Positions 7,663 through 13,169 of a stretch of 22,169 bases of DNA are shown piece by piece. Made by a program: the position numbers and the translations under genes. The notes under the pieces were generated by a model. It was not told where the DNA came from. It worked only from the letters and a program-made list of their open reading frames with translations, and did no database searches. The stretch's first letter is position 1; the number at the start of each line of letters is the position of its first letter. The stretch is from CAZQEC01 sp964591565 (GTDB lineage Bacteria > Patescibacteriota > UBA1384 > CAJBMM01), in assembly GCA_964591565.1 (NCBI GenBank), contig CAZQEC010000017.1:1-22169 (forward strand). The letters are read 5' to 3'.

Positions 7663-8020
7663 AATTATCCGCGGTCATGGACGGGGCAAAGACCTCGGTT
7701 TTCCCACCTTTAATTTAGTCATTCCACCTCAATTTGAGTTTGACTACGGCGTTTACAGTTCATGGGTGTGGATTAATAAAAAGCGCTACACGGGAGCATT
7801 ACACTACGGTCCAGTGCCGACGTTTGATGAAAAGGGTCCGACGTTGGAGATATACGTTTTGGATTACGACGGCGGTGATGCTGTGAACGAATTACGATTC
7901 GAAATCAAACACTTCATTCGAAAAATCATCCGCTTTGACACAACCCAAGCCCTGCATAATCAAATTGAGCAAGATGTGGCGAAAGTGCAAAATAGTCTGG
8001 ATCAATCTAACACGACGTAG
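7646..8020 (+). CDS. Stand-alone riboflavin kinase domain (RibF C-terminal type)
   Basis: Phosphorylates riboflavin to FMN with ATP. The 124-residue product is only the flavokinase half of the usual bifunctional RibF (about 300 residues): the N-terminal FMN adenylyltransferase domain is absent, so FAD would need another enzyme. Motifs: G-R-G-K-D-L-G-F-P-T-F-N-L at 12-24 with the Mg/ATP-binding P-T-x-N (20-23), G-V-Y at 35-37, P-T at 58-59, and L-E-I-Y-V-L-D-Y with the expected catalytic Glu68. The start ATG lies inside the end of the EamA gene (17-nt overlap) with no clear ribosome site of its own, suggesting coupling. A GTG or TTG start further in is excluded because it would cut the glycine-rich motif. 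Confidence 0.9.
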   Translation: MKYRSKIIRGHGRGKDLGFPTFNLVIPPQFEFDYGVYSSWVWINKKRYTGALHYGPVPTFDEKGPTLEIYVLDYDGGDAVNELRFEIKHFIRKIIRFDTTQALHNQIEQDVAKVQNSLDQSNTT

Positions 8021-8065
8021 TCGCTAGTAAGCTCGTTAGGCGGTCGTAATTTCATTCCTCGCGTC

Positions 8066-8079
8066 CATAGTACATAGTA
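8066..8079. repeat. Heptamer repeat, CATAGTA x2
   Basis: Two perfect tandem copies of CATAGTA sit in the short gap between the convergent riboflavin kinase and hicB genes. The second copy also forms the outer part of the hairpin at 8074-8099. Confidence 0.7.
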
Positions 8080-8099
8080 CAGTGTGAACTGTATACTAT
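8074..8099. terminator. Possible bidirectional hairpin between convergent genes
   Basis: ACAGT (8079-8083) pairs with ACTGT (8088-8092) around a GTGA loop. The stem extends by ATAG/CTAT after a two-base bulge. There is no clean U-tract on either side, so a terminator role is suggested mainly by its position between two genes that point at each other. Confidence 0.3.
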
Positions 8100-8128
8100 C
8101 GCTAAAATATAGTACGTTTTAAAAGATA

Positions 8129-8425
8129 TTATCTGCCCGTTCTAACCTCGGCAATTAGCTTTTCAACGTCTGCCGATGTTTCTACGCCAAGTAATCGAGC
8201 CCGTGAACGGCCATAAGCATAAAGTGTCGTTAGCTTTTTGCGCCTCATGCTAGCGGCTTCTGTATACAGCTCAATCGCCTCTCGGATATTAAACTCGGCT
8301 TCCAAAAAGGTATTACCTTCAGATATACACCCAGGCAAAGACGGGACGGTCACTGTAAACCCACCTTCAGGCGCTTGCTGAAAAACGGCGATAAATTCGG
8401 TCATAGATTTTTTCTTTACTGCCAT
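8129..8425 (-). CDS. Orphan HicB-like antitoxin
   Basis: A 98-residue HicB-family protein. Residues about 8-55 form the partially degraded RNase-H-like HicB fold: strand (T-E-F-I-A-V-F-Q), turn with G-G-F-T-V-T-V-P-S-L-P-G-C-I-S-E-G, then helix (E-A-E-F-N-I-R-E-A-I-E-L-Y). HicB normally neutralises the HicA mRNA-cleaving toxin and represses its own operon. Here no HicA fits: downstream there are only about 100 nt before the convergent kinase gene, and upstream lies a hairpin element. The C-terminal 40 residues are basic and lack a clear ribbon-helix-helix or HTH motif. The start is supported by AGAGG about 5 nt upstream and by a -10 box on the same strand. It may act as a solitary regulator or be the relic of a toxin-antitoxin pair. 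Confidence 0.85.
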   Translation of the reverse strand: MAVKKKSMTEFIAVFQQAPEGGFTVTVPSLPGCISEGNTFLEAEFNIREAIELYTEAASMRRKKLTTLYAYGRSRARLLGVETSADVEKLIAEVRTGR

Positions 8426-8451
8426 AATGCCTCTTGTGTTTCCTCTAGCAA

Positions 8452-8460
8452 ATTATATCA
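8452..8460 (-). promoter_or_regulatory. Extended -10 promoter of hicB
   Basis: On the minus strand, positions 8460 to 8452 read TGATATAAT, the same nonamer as at 6689-6697. Transcription would start about 20 nt before the hicB ATG. Confidence 0.6.
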
Positions 8461-8473
8461 TATCACGCCATGA

Positions 8474-8482
8474 TGATATACT
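8474..8482 (+). promoter_or_regulatory. Possible extended -10 upstream of prgI
   Basis: TGATATACT on the plus strand lies back to back with the hicB -10. A transcript from here would run through the double-hairpin element at 8529-8580 before prgI, with an untranslated leader of about 165 nt. No better promoter is visible closer to prgI. Confidence 0.35.
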
Positions 8483-8528
8483 GATATGGTATGGACTCAC
8501 AAGTTTGAGGTGGTAATTATTGTTCACT

Positions 8529-8580
8529 CGTAGGGGTGGCTCATGAGCCACCCGCAGGCGATTCGTGAATCGCCCCTACG
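8529..8580. repeat. REP-like double-hairpin element
   Basis: An outer inverted repeat CGTAGGGG / CCCCTACG (8529-8536, 8573-8580) encloses two hairpins: the perfect palindrome GGGTGGCTCATGAGCCACCC (8534-8553) and GGCGATTC-GT-GAATCGCC (8557-8574). The whole can fold as a three-way junction. This is the look of REP/BIME elements moved by RAYT transposases; no transposase gene is in this window. It sits in the prgI leader. Confidence 0.8.
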
Positions 8581-8654
8581 GAGATGTATACGAATATACT
8601 TCGGGATTGTGAGTAGCTACATATTGTGCGATAAGATAAATCCAGGAAGCAAAT

Positions 8655-9089
8655 ATGCAATATAAAGTACCACAAAACATTGACAAGCCCGATCAAATTG
8701 TCGGACCGCTGACGCTGGTGCAGTTTAGCTACCTGGCCATCGGCGGGGCACTGGATATTTTGCTGAATCAGAATACCAATAGCTCGCTCAAATATCCAGT
8801 GATTTTTATCATCTCTGCCATTGCCCTTGGCTTTGCCTTCTTAAAAATACAAGATCGCCCTCTGCAATTTTTCATTAGCGCTTCAATTTCATACCTGTTT
8901 CAACCGAAAACCCGTATCTGGCACAAAATGAACGACCGCCCCATTTTTCAGCTTAATAAAGCGACGCCAAAACCGGTAACAAAAGCGCCAGCTAAAATCT
9001 ATAACCCGAAAGACGTCGCCAACATCTCCGGCGTGCTAGACGCCCACGGTCGAGTGGCCGAAAAACCAGTGTTTGAGAATCTAAAATAA
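8655..9089 (+). CDS. PrgI-family T4SS inner-membrane protein
   Basis: A PrgI-type protein of 144 residues, the small integral membrane partner of VirB4 in conjugation-like systems of Gram-positive bacteria and Patescibacteria. The opening (Y-K-V-P-Q-N-I-D-K-P-D-Q-I-V-G-P-L-T-L) is the family's typical start: a short N-terminal stretch leading straight into membrane segment 1 (about 18-38), then segment 2 (about 46-65), followed by a basic tail of about 70 residues facing the cytoplasm. AGGAAG (8644-8649) lies 5 nt before the ATG. It is followed after 154 bp of repeats and a promoter by the TraC-like and virB4 genes, the standard order. The C-terminal tail is longer than the membrane core and probably contacts VirB4. 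Confidence 0.9.
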   Translation: MQYKVPQNIDKPDQIVGPLTLVQFSYLAIGGALDILLNQNTNSSLKYPVIFIISAIALGFAFLKIQDRPLQFFISASISYLFQPKTRIWHKMNDRPIFQLNKATPKPVTKAPAKIYNPKDVANISGVLDAHGRVAEKPVFENLK

Positions 9090-9104
9090 GAAATTTATAA
9101 TTGA

Positions 9105-9118
9105 TAATGCATAATGCA
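9105..9118. repeat. Heptamer repeat, TAATGCA x2
   Basis: Two perfect tandem TAATGCA units follow the prgI stop codon, preceded by an imperfect unit TAATTGA. The reverse complement, TGCATTA, belongs to the same word family as the tract at 452-465. Confidence 0.75.
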
Positions 9119-9123
9119 TATTT

Positions 9124-9172
9124 ATGGTGTCGCTTTAAGCGACATTTATGAATGTGGCTTTAGCCGCTCCAT
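9124..9172. repeat. Second double-hairpin element between prgI and the TraC-like gene
   Basis: GTCGCTTTAAGCGAC (9129-9143) and GTGGCTTTAGCCGC (9154-9167) are two adjacent hairpins enclosed by ATGG (9124-9127) and CCAT (9169-9172). The architecture matches the element at 8529-8580 but the sequence differs. It could stabilise the prgI mRNA end or be a REP-type insertion. Confidence 0.6.
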
Positions 9173-9174
9173 CA

Positions 9175-9209
9175 TTATCCATTCTGATTTATCCATTATC
9201 CATTTCTTA
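9175..9209. repeat. Heptamer repeat tract, TTATCCA type (copy 2)
   Basis: The units are TTATCCA, TTCTGAT, TTATCCA, TTATCCA, TTTCTTA. Positions 9189-9208 match 466-485 exactly over 20 nt. Confidence 0.85.
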
Positions 9210-9213
9210 TTTA

Positions 9214-9222
9214 TGTTACAAT
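9214..9222 (+). promoter_or_regulatory. Extended -10 promoter of the TraC-like/virB4 unit
   Basis: TGTTACAAT is a good extended -10 placed five bases after the heptamer tract, as at 492-500. The likely start near 9229 leaves a leader of about 15 nt that contains the ribosome site AGAGGGGA. Confidence 0.5.
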
Positions 9223-9243
9223 TCTTTCTAGAGGGGAATTTTT

Positions 9244-10086
9244 GTGCCAGCCAAGCCAGTGCAACCAACTAGCACCCAATCTCATTTACCGTTCGCCGCC
9301 ATTGAAGACGGCGTGGTTATTATGCGTGACGGCTCCTACCGCGCTATTTTAGCGGTCGGCTCAACCAACTTTTTACTCAAATCTGAAGCTGAACAAAACG
9401 CCCTTATTTACGCCTACCAAAACTTCTTAAACTCACTCAACTACTCCATTCAGGTGGTCATGCAATCTCGCCACCTTGATTTAGAACCGTACCTTAAAAG
9501 TTTGGAGTCGCGCGTGCTGGAACAATCGAACGAGCTAATTCGTCAACAAACGACTGATTATGTGGCGTACGTGCGTGAATTAATTAACGTCGCCAACATT
9601 ATGGACAAACATTTTTACGTCGTCGTGCCGTACACCCCCATGGCCGCCATTAAAAAAGGTCTGTTTGGTTCTTTTGTGCCACACAAAGACGGTGGCACAG
9701 TGAGCGTGGGAGAGATAGAGTTTAATGCGCATAAGGACGAGTTGATGCAAAGAGCCAACATTGTGGGCAGTGGTCTTTCGAGTATGGGGCTTAAAGCGGC
9801 GGTGTTGGACACCGACGACATCGTCAAAATGCTCTATATGGTTTACAACTACGAAATTGCCTCATCTGAACGCCTCGATAAACCGGGCGAATTAGCCGGC
9901 AATATTATATCAACTGAAAAAAATGACGATGAGGTTGCGCCAGAGCCAACTCAAAATCAGTCAGCCGATGAAATATCAACTGAAACATCGCCGCCAGATG
10001 TGGCTGAAGTACCCCAATTACCCAAGCAATATGCGGTGCCAGCACCGACTGATACTCCAGCACCTAAAACAATTGAGGTGGCTTAA
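9244..10086 (+). CDS. TraC-like domain protein, partner of VirB4
   Basis: A 280-residue protein whose first 200 residues match the TraC-like / VirB4-N-terminal type of fold: I-E-D-G-V-V-I-M-R-D-G-S-Y-R-A-I-L-A-V near 20, then F-L-L-K-S-E-A-E-Q-N-A-L-I-Y-A-Y-Q-N-F-L-N-S-L near 45 and an alternating strand/helix pattern. It lacks Walker motifs. The last 70 residues are a Pro/Glu/Thr-rich, probably flexible tail. The start is GTG, set by GAGGGGA at 9231-9237, about 6 nt upstream; no in-frame ATG lies nearby that would keep the first strand. It ends 1 nt before virB4, and the ribosome site of virB4 lies in its last codons, so the two are tightly coupled. In effect this is part of the VirB4 N-terminal region as a separate chain. 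Confidence 0.8.
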   Translation: MPAKPVQPTSTQSHLPFAAIEDGVVIMRDGSYRAILAVGSTNFLLKSEAEQNALIYAYQNFLNSLNYSIQVVMQSRHLDLEPYLKSLESRVLEQSNELIRQQTTDYVAYVRELINVANIMDKHFYVVVPYTPMAAIKKGLFGSFVPHKDGGTVSVGEIEFNAHKDELMQRANIVGSGLSSMGLKAAVLDTDDIVKMLYMVYNYEIASSERLDKPGELAGNIISTEKNDDEVAPEPTQNQSADEISTETSPPDVAEVPQLPKQYAVPAPTDTPAPKTIEVA

Positions 10087-10087
10087 A

Positions 10088-11926
10088 ATGGCACTTTTTG
10101 ACCAATACAACGCCAGTAAATTAAAAAAAGCCCAGGACACGGAAGCGGCCAAAGTTTTTTCTGAGGGAATGTCCAGTATTTTGGATATTATTGCCCCTTC
10201 GGTGCTACAAATCAATCCGAACGAAATCCAGCTCGGCGAACAGTTCGTCAAAACGCTGTTCGTCTACACTTACCCGCGTTATTTACAAACCAACTGGCTG
10301 TCCTCGATTATTGATTACGACATTACTATGGACATTTCAATGTTCATTTATCCACTCGAAACTGGGCAAGTGATGACGGATTTGAAAAAGGAGCTCGGGC
10401 AAATTTCATCCGCTATTAGCATTAATCAAGAGCGCGGCCAAGTACGCGACCCGGAAAATGAAACGGCGGTCGGGGATATTGAAGAGTTGCGCGACGTTTT
10501 ACAACGCGGTGAATCGCGCCTATTTCATTATTCTTTATATTTTACGATCTACGCCAAGTCAAAAGAGGAACTCAAAACGATCTCACGCCAGCTTGAATCG
10601 GTGTTGGCCGGTATGTTGGTTTACACTAAACAGTCGCTTTTGCAAATGGAGCAGGGCTTTAACTCCACCGTGCCGCTAGGATTAGATCAACTGATGATTA
10701 CGCGCAATTTGGACACTGGCTCGCTTTCCACCACTTTCCCCTTTACCACCTCGTCACTGACCAGCAACGAAGGCATTTTGTACGGCGTCAATCGTCATAA
10801 TAATTCGCTGATTTTGTTTGATCGTTTTTCGCTCGAAAACGCCAACTCGGTCGTTTTTGCTAAATCTGGTTCGGGTAAATCTTACACCATCAAGCTCGAG
10901 ATATTACGCAGTTTAATGCTCGGCACCGACATTATTATCATTGATCCCGAAAATGAATATAAGGCGCTGTGCGACGCTGTCGGTGGATCATATTTAGAAG
11001 TCAGTCTAAACTCGGAGAAGCGGATCAATCCATTTGATCTGCCCCACGCGCCTGACAAAGCGGTCAACATAGATGGCGCCGAAGACGCGGAAAGCGGATC
11101 GGACGTTCTGCGCTCTACTATTACTGATCTACACGGTTTGATTGCCTTAATGGTGGGCGGACTAACACCTGAAGAAGATTCTATTTTAGATAAGGCCTTG
11201 TACGACACCTACGCCATTAAAGATATTACCACCGACCCAGCCACCCAAAAAAATGAACCACCGTTAATGTCTGACTTGGTATCTGTTTTGGCCAATATGG
11301 CCGGTGGCGAGAGTGTGGTGCGGCGCCTGCAAAAGTACACCGAAGGCACTTACGCTGGCTTGTTTAACCAACCAACTAACTTTAGTTTAGACGAGGGCTT
11401 TGTGGTCTTTTCCATTCGCGACTTGGAGGAGCAACTGCGTCCCGTTGCTATGTACGTCGTCCTAAATTATATATGGACACAGATAAAACTGAACTTCAAA
11501 AAACGAATTATGGTCATTGATGAAGCCTGGTGGATGATGCAGTACGACGATTCGGCGCGCTTTTTGTACGGCTTGGCCAAACGCGCCCGCAAGTATTACC
11601 TCGGTTTAACCATTATTAGCCAAGACGTTGAGGATTTTCTGCAAAGCCAATACGGCAAGGCGGTGGTGGCAAACTCTTCACTGCAGATACTGCTCAAACA
11701 ATCACCCACTTCGATTGAAAAAGTAGCGTCGGTGTTTGGCTTAACCGAGGGGGAAAAGTCACTGTTGTTAGAGTCTGATATTGGCGAAGGTTTATTCTTT
11801 GCCGGCGACAACCATGTGGCAATTAAAGTTATCGCATCTTATAATGAAAATGAGATCATTACCACCAATCCGGAAGAGCTACTCGCGAAGCGAGGAATGA
11901 AGGAGCAAGAAGGGTATCAGGTATAA
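10088..11926 (+). CDS. virB4: VirB4-family T4SS ATPase
   Basis: The AAA+-type ATPase that energises assembly and transport by type IV secretion systems, at the cytoplasmic face of the inner membrane. 612 residues from ATG 10088, with GAGGTG (10075-10080) 7 nt upstream; an upstream in-frame ATG at 9923 lies inside the TraC-like gene and is not the start. Order: VirB4 N-terminal domain (about 1-230); Walker A A-K-S-G-S-G-K-S at 258-265; I-I-I-I-D-P-E-N-E-Y near 290; Walker B I-M-V-I-D-E-A-W-W with D478 and E479; then the R-K-Y-Y-L-G-L-T-I-I-S-Q-D region typical of the HerA/VirB4 clade. Length fits the shorter Gram-positive type. The last codons (Y-Q-V-stop) are encoded inside the left arm of the inverted repeat at 11914-11943, so its natural C-terminus may have been altered by an insertion. 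Confidence 0.97.
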   Translation: MALFDQYNASKLKKAQDTEAAKVFSEGMSSILDIIAPSVLQINPNEIQLGEQFVKTLFVYTYPRYLQTNWLSSIIDYDITMDISMFIYPLETGQVMTDLKKELGQISSAISINQERGQVRDPENETAVGDIEELRDVLQRGESRLFHYSLYFTIYAKSKEELKTISRQLESVLAGMLVYTKQSLLQMEQGFNSTVPLGLDQLMITRNLDTGSLSTTFPFTTSSLTSNEGILYGVNRHNNSLILFDRFSLENANSVVFAKSGSGKSYTIKLEILRSLMLGTDIIIIDPENEYKALCDAVGGSYLEVSLNSEKRINPFDLPHAPDKAVNIDGAEDAESGSDVLRSTITDLHGLIALMVGGLTPEEDSILDKALYDTYAIKDITTDPATQKNEPPLMSDLVSVLANMAGGESVVRRLQKYTEGTYAGLFNQPTNFSLDEGFVVFSIRDLEEQLRPVAMYVVLNYIWTQIKLNFKKRIMVIDEAWWMMQYDDSARFLYGLAKRARKYYLGLTIISQDVEDFLQSQYGKAVVANSSLQILLKQSPTSIEKVASVFGLTEGEKSLLLESDIGEGLFFAGDNHVAIKVIASYNENEIITTNPEELLAKRGMKEQEGYQV

Positions 11927-11943
11927 TGTATCAGGTATCAGGG
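11914..11943. repeat. Left arm of 30-bp inverted repeat around the four-helix-bundle gene
   Basis: The arm reads G, then TATCAGG, TATAATG, TATCAGG, TATCAGG, G. Its reverse complement matches 12377-12406 at 29 of 30 positions. The variant third unit occurs at the same place in both arms, which supports a common origin over chance. The arm overlaps the virB4 stop codon (11924-11926). Confidence 0.9.
11922..11927 (+). promoter_or_regulatory. Possible -10 box for the four-helix-bundle gene
   Basis: A perfect TATAAT lies in the left arm, created by the one base that differs from the right arm (which would give TATAAG). There is no TG extension and no clear -35. A start near 11934 would leave about 59 nt before the ATG. 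Confidence 0.3.
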
Positions 11944-11980
11944 AAAGCAGGGTCGAGACATTGTTCAATTATTTAGAGAG

Positions 11981-12011
11981 GTATTAGGTATCATGAGTCA
12001 GGTATCAGGGG
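11981..12011. repeat. Degenerate internal copy of the heptamer repeat, covering the start codon
   Basis: Aligned to the 31-nt consensus of the arms this copy has 5 mismatches, with the last 14 nt (TCAGGTATCAGGGG) intact. It contains the ATG at 11993 and encodes the first residues (M-S-Q-V-S-G) of the four-helix-bundle protein. Confidence 0.75.
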
Positions 12012-12382
12012 AGAATAAAATAAAGTCGTTCACCGACCTTGACGCGTGGAGGGAAGGTCATGGCTTGGTTTTGATGATTTATAAAGTAACTAAAAGTTTC
12101 CCAAAAGATGAAATATTTGGTCTAACAAGCCAAATGAGACGTTGCGCCGTGTCAATTACCTCATGTATCGCGGAAGGATTTAGTCGTCAATCCTATAAAG
12201 AGAAGGTGCAGTTTTACGCCATGGCACAGGGATCAGCGACCGAACTGCAAAACCAGATCTTAATAGCCCGTGATATTGGCTACATAAACACCGATTCTTT
12301 TCAAATAATTGCGACTCGGTCGGTAAAAGTGCACAAAATCGTTAACGGCTTAATAAAATATTCAAAATCCCGCATCCCCTGA
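11993..12382 (+). CDS. Four-helix-bundle protein, 23S rRNA intervening-sequence (S23) family
   Basis: A 129-residue member of the four-helix-bundle family first known from open frames in 23S rRNA intervening sequences and related to the Avd protein of diversity-generating retroelements. Family signature: F-T-D-L-D-A-W-R-E-G-H at 14-24, I-Y-K-V-T-K-S-F-P-K-D-E-I-F-G-L-T-S-Q-M-R-R-C-A-V-S-I (helix 2), then I-A-E-G-F-S-R and the A-Q-G-S-A-T-E-L-Q-N-Q segment. Length is typical (about 115-130). The molecular role of the family is not settled. It interrupts the T4SS operon between virB4 and the muramidase gene and is bracketed by a 30-bp inverted repeat; its first seven codons come from an extra copy of that repeat. 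AGAGG (11976-11980) is a distant ribosome site, about 12 nt from the ATG. It seems unrelated in function to its neighbours and is best read as cargo of an inserted element. Confidence 0.93.
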   Translation: MSQVSGENKIKSFTDLDAWREGHGLVLMIYKVTKSFPKDEIFGLTSQMRRCAVSITSCIAEGFSRQSYKEKVQFYAMAQGSATELQNQILIARDIGYINTDSFQIIATRSVKVHKIVNGLIKYSKSRIP

Positions 12383-12406
12383 TACCTGATACCTTATACC
12401 TGATAC
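12377..12406. repeat. Right arm of 30-bp inverted repeat around the four-helix-bundle gene
   Basis: The arm reads CCCTGATA-type 7-mers: CCTGATA, CCTGATA, CCTTATA, CCTGATA, C. It begins inside the last codons of the four-helix-bundle gene (stop at 12380-12382), so the cassette from arm to arm is 493 bp and almost entirely coding. Confidence 0.9.
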
Positions 12407-12415
12407 AAATGAGTG

Positions 12416-12436
12416 AATTGATAATTGAAAATTGGA
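12416..12436. repeat. Heptamer repeat, AATTGAT/AATTGAA type
   Basis: The units AATTGAT, AATTGAA, AATTGGA directly precede the muramidase gene and contain a TTG (12432) that could be misread as its start. It is the same word family as 315-371. Confidence 0.65.
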
Positions 12437-12443
12437 TCAACGC

Positions 12444-13169
12444 ATGTCAGACGATCAAATAACTGGAAACACCGACGCTCCCTCGCCCAAAAAAGGTGGC
12501 GGTAAAAAGATATTGCTGTTAATCGCCTTAGCCATGTTTTTCGCCGTGCCCATTTTAACGCTGGCTGTAGGGATTGGTATTATTCCGCGTGGCGGCAGTT
12601 TTAATCCCTTAAAAGCGTCGAGCACTGCTCTGGCGGCAGACGTCGAATGTCTGCTAAAATTTCCACCCGATGCTTCACCCGACGATAAATTAATCGGAGC
12701 GGTATTTGATCAATACATAAAAAATCTCAAACCCACTTCTCCGATGATCGGGTTAGGCGAGGAAATATCGAAATCTGGTCGTGGGTCGGCCGTTAACCCA
12801 ACTATCATAGTGGCGCAAGCACGCAATGAATCCCAGTTTGGTGTTGACGATAATCCGATCACTAAAGGCAATAATCCGTTTGGTCGGCGCAATACTGACG
12901 GATCGTACATTAAGTTTAGCTCGTTCTCCAAAGCGGTAGCTGATCACGGACCATACTTGAGGCGTCGCTATATTGACGAAGGGGTAACCACCGTACTCGA
13001 GATGATGAAAATATACGCTCCCGCGTCCGACGGCAATGATCCCGTTGGTTATAGTAATAAGATCGGCACTTGGTCAGCCGAAATGGTGCAACTAGCCCAA
13101 GCAAATTATCAAAGCGCTTTAGGGGCGGGCGTTTGCCCGTTACCTAGCACACAGGCGAAAATATTATGA
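12444..13169 (+). CDS. Membrane-anchored glucosaminidase-like muramidase (VirB1-like role)
   Basis: Likely cleaves peptidoglycan glycan strands to let the secretion apparatus through the wall. 241 residues from ATG 12444; a TTG at 12432 would add four residues but lies in repeat DNA. Order: cytoplasmic Ser/Pro/Gly/Lys-rich N-terminus, one membrane segment (about 23-47), then an exported domain. That domain resembles the Glucosaminidase/FlgJ family: N-P-T-I-I-V-A-Q-A-R-N-E-S-Q-F-G with the presumed catalytic Glu129, G-N-N-P-F-G-R, Y-I-K-F-S-S-F-S-K-A-V-A-D-H-G-P-Y-L, and a closing Y-S-N-K-I-G-T-W segment, all in the family's order. Its stop overlaps the next start (ATGA at 13166-13169). A wall hydrolase next to virB4 is the usual VirB1 position, though VirB1 itself is a lytic transglycosylase of a different fold. 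Confidence 0.8.
   Translation: MSDDQITGNTDAPSPKKGGGKKILLLIALAMFFAVPILTLAVGIGIIPRGGSFNPLKASSTALAADVECLLKFPPDASPDDKLIGAVFDQYIKNLKPTSPMIGLGEEISKSGRGSAVNPTIIVAQARNESQFGVDDNPITKGNNPFGRRNTDGSYIKFSSFSKAVADHGPYLRRRYIDEGVTTVLEMMKIYAPASDGNDPVGYSNKIGTWSAEMVQLAQANYQSALGAGVCPLPSTQAKIL

Noticed and set aside
8021..8128. HicA toxin gene next to hicB
   Set aside because: The gap is too short for a HicA frame, and no matching residues are seen in any frame.
9923..10087. In-frame upstream ATG that would lengthen VirB4 by 55 residues
   Set aside because: This stretch is in the coding region of the TraC-like gene in another frame and gives an Arg/Gln/Leu-rich peptide unlike any VirB4 start. ATG 10088 has a well-placed GAGGTG.
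11914..12406. Diversity-generating retroelement (Avd-like protein present)
   Set aside because: No reverse transcriptase, template repeat or variable repeat is visible nearby, and the gene fits the S23/IVS group as well as Avd.
12432..12443. TTG start adding four residues to the muramidase
   Set aside because: It falls in heptamer repeat DNA; ATG 12444 gives a normal cytoplasmic N-terminus.
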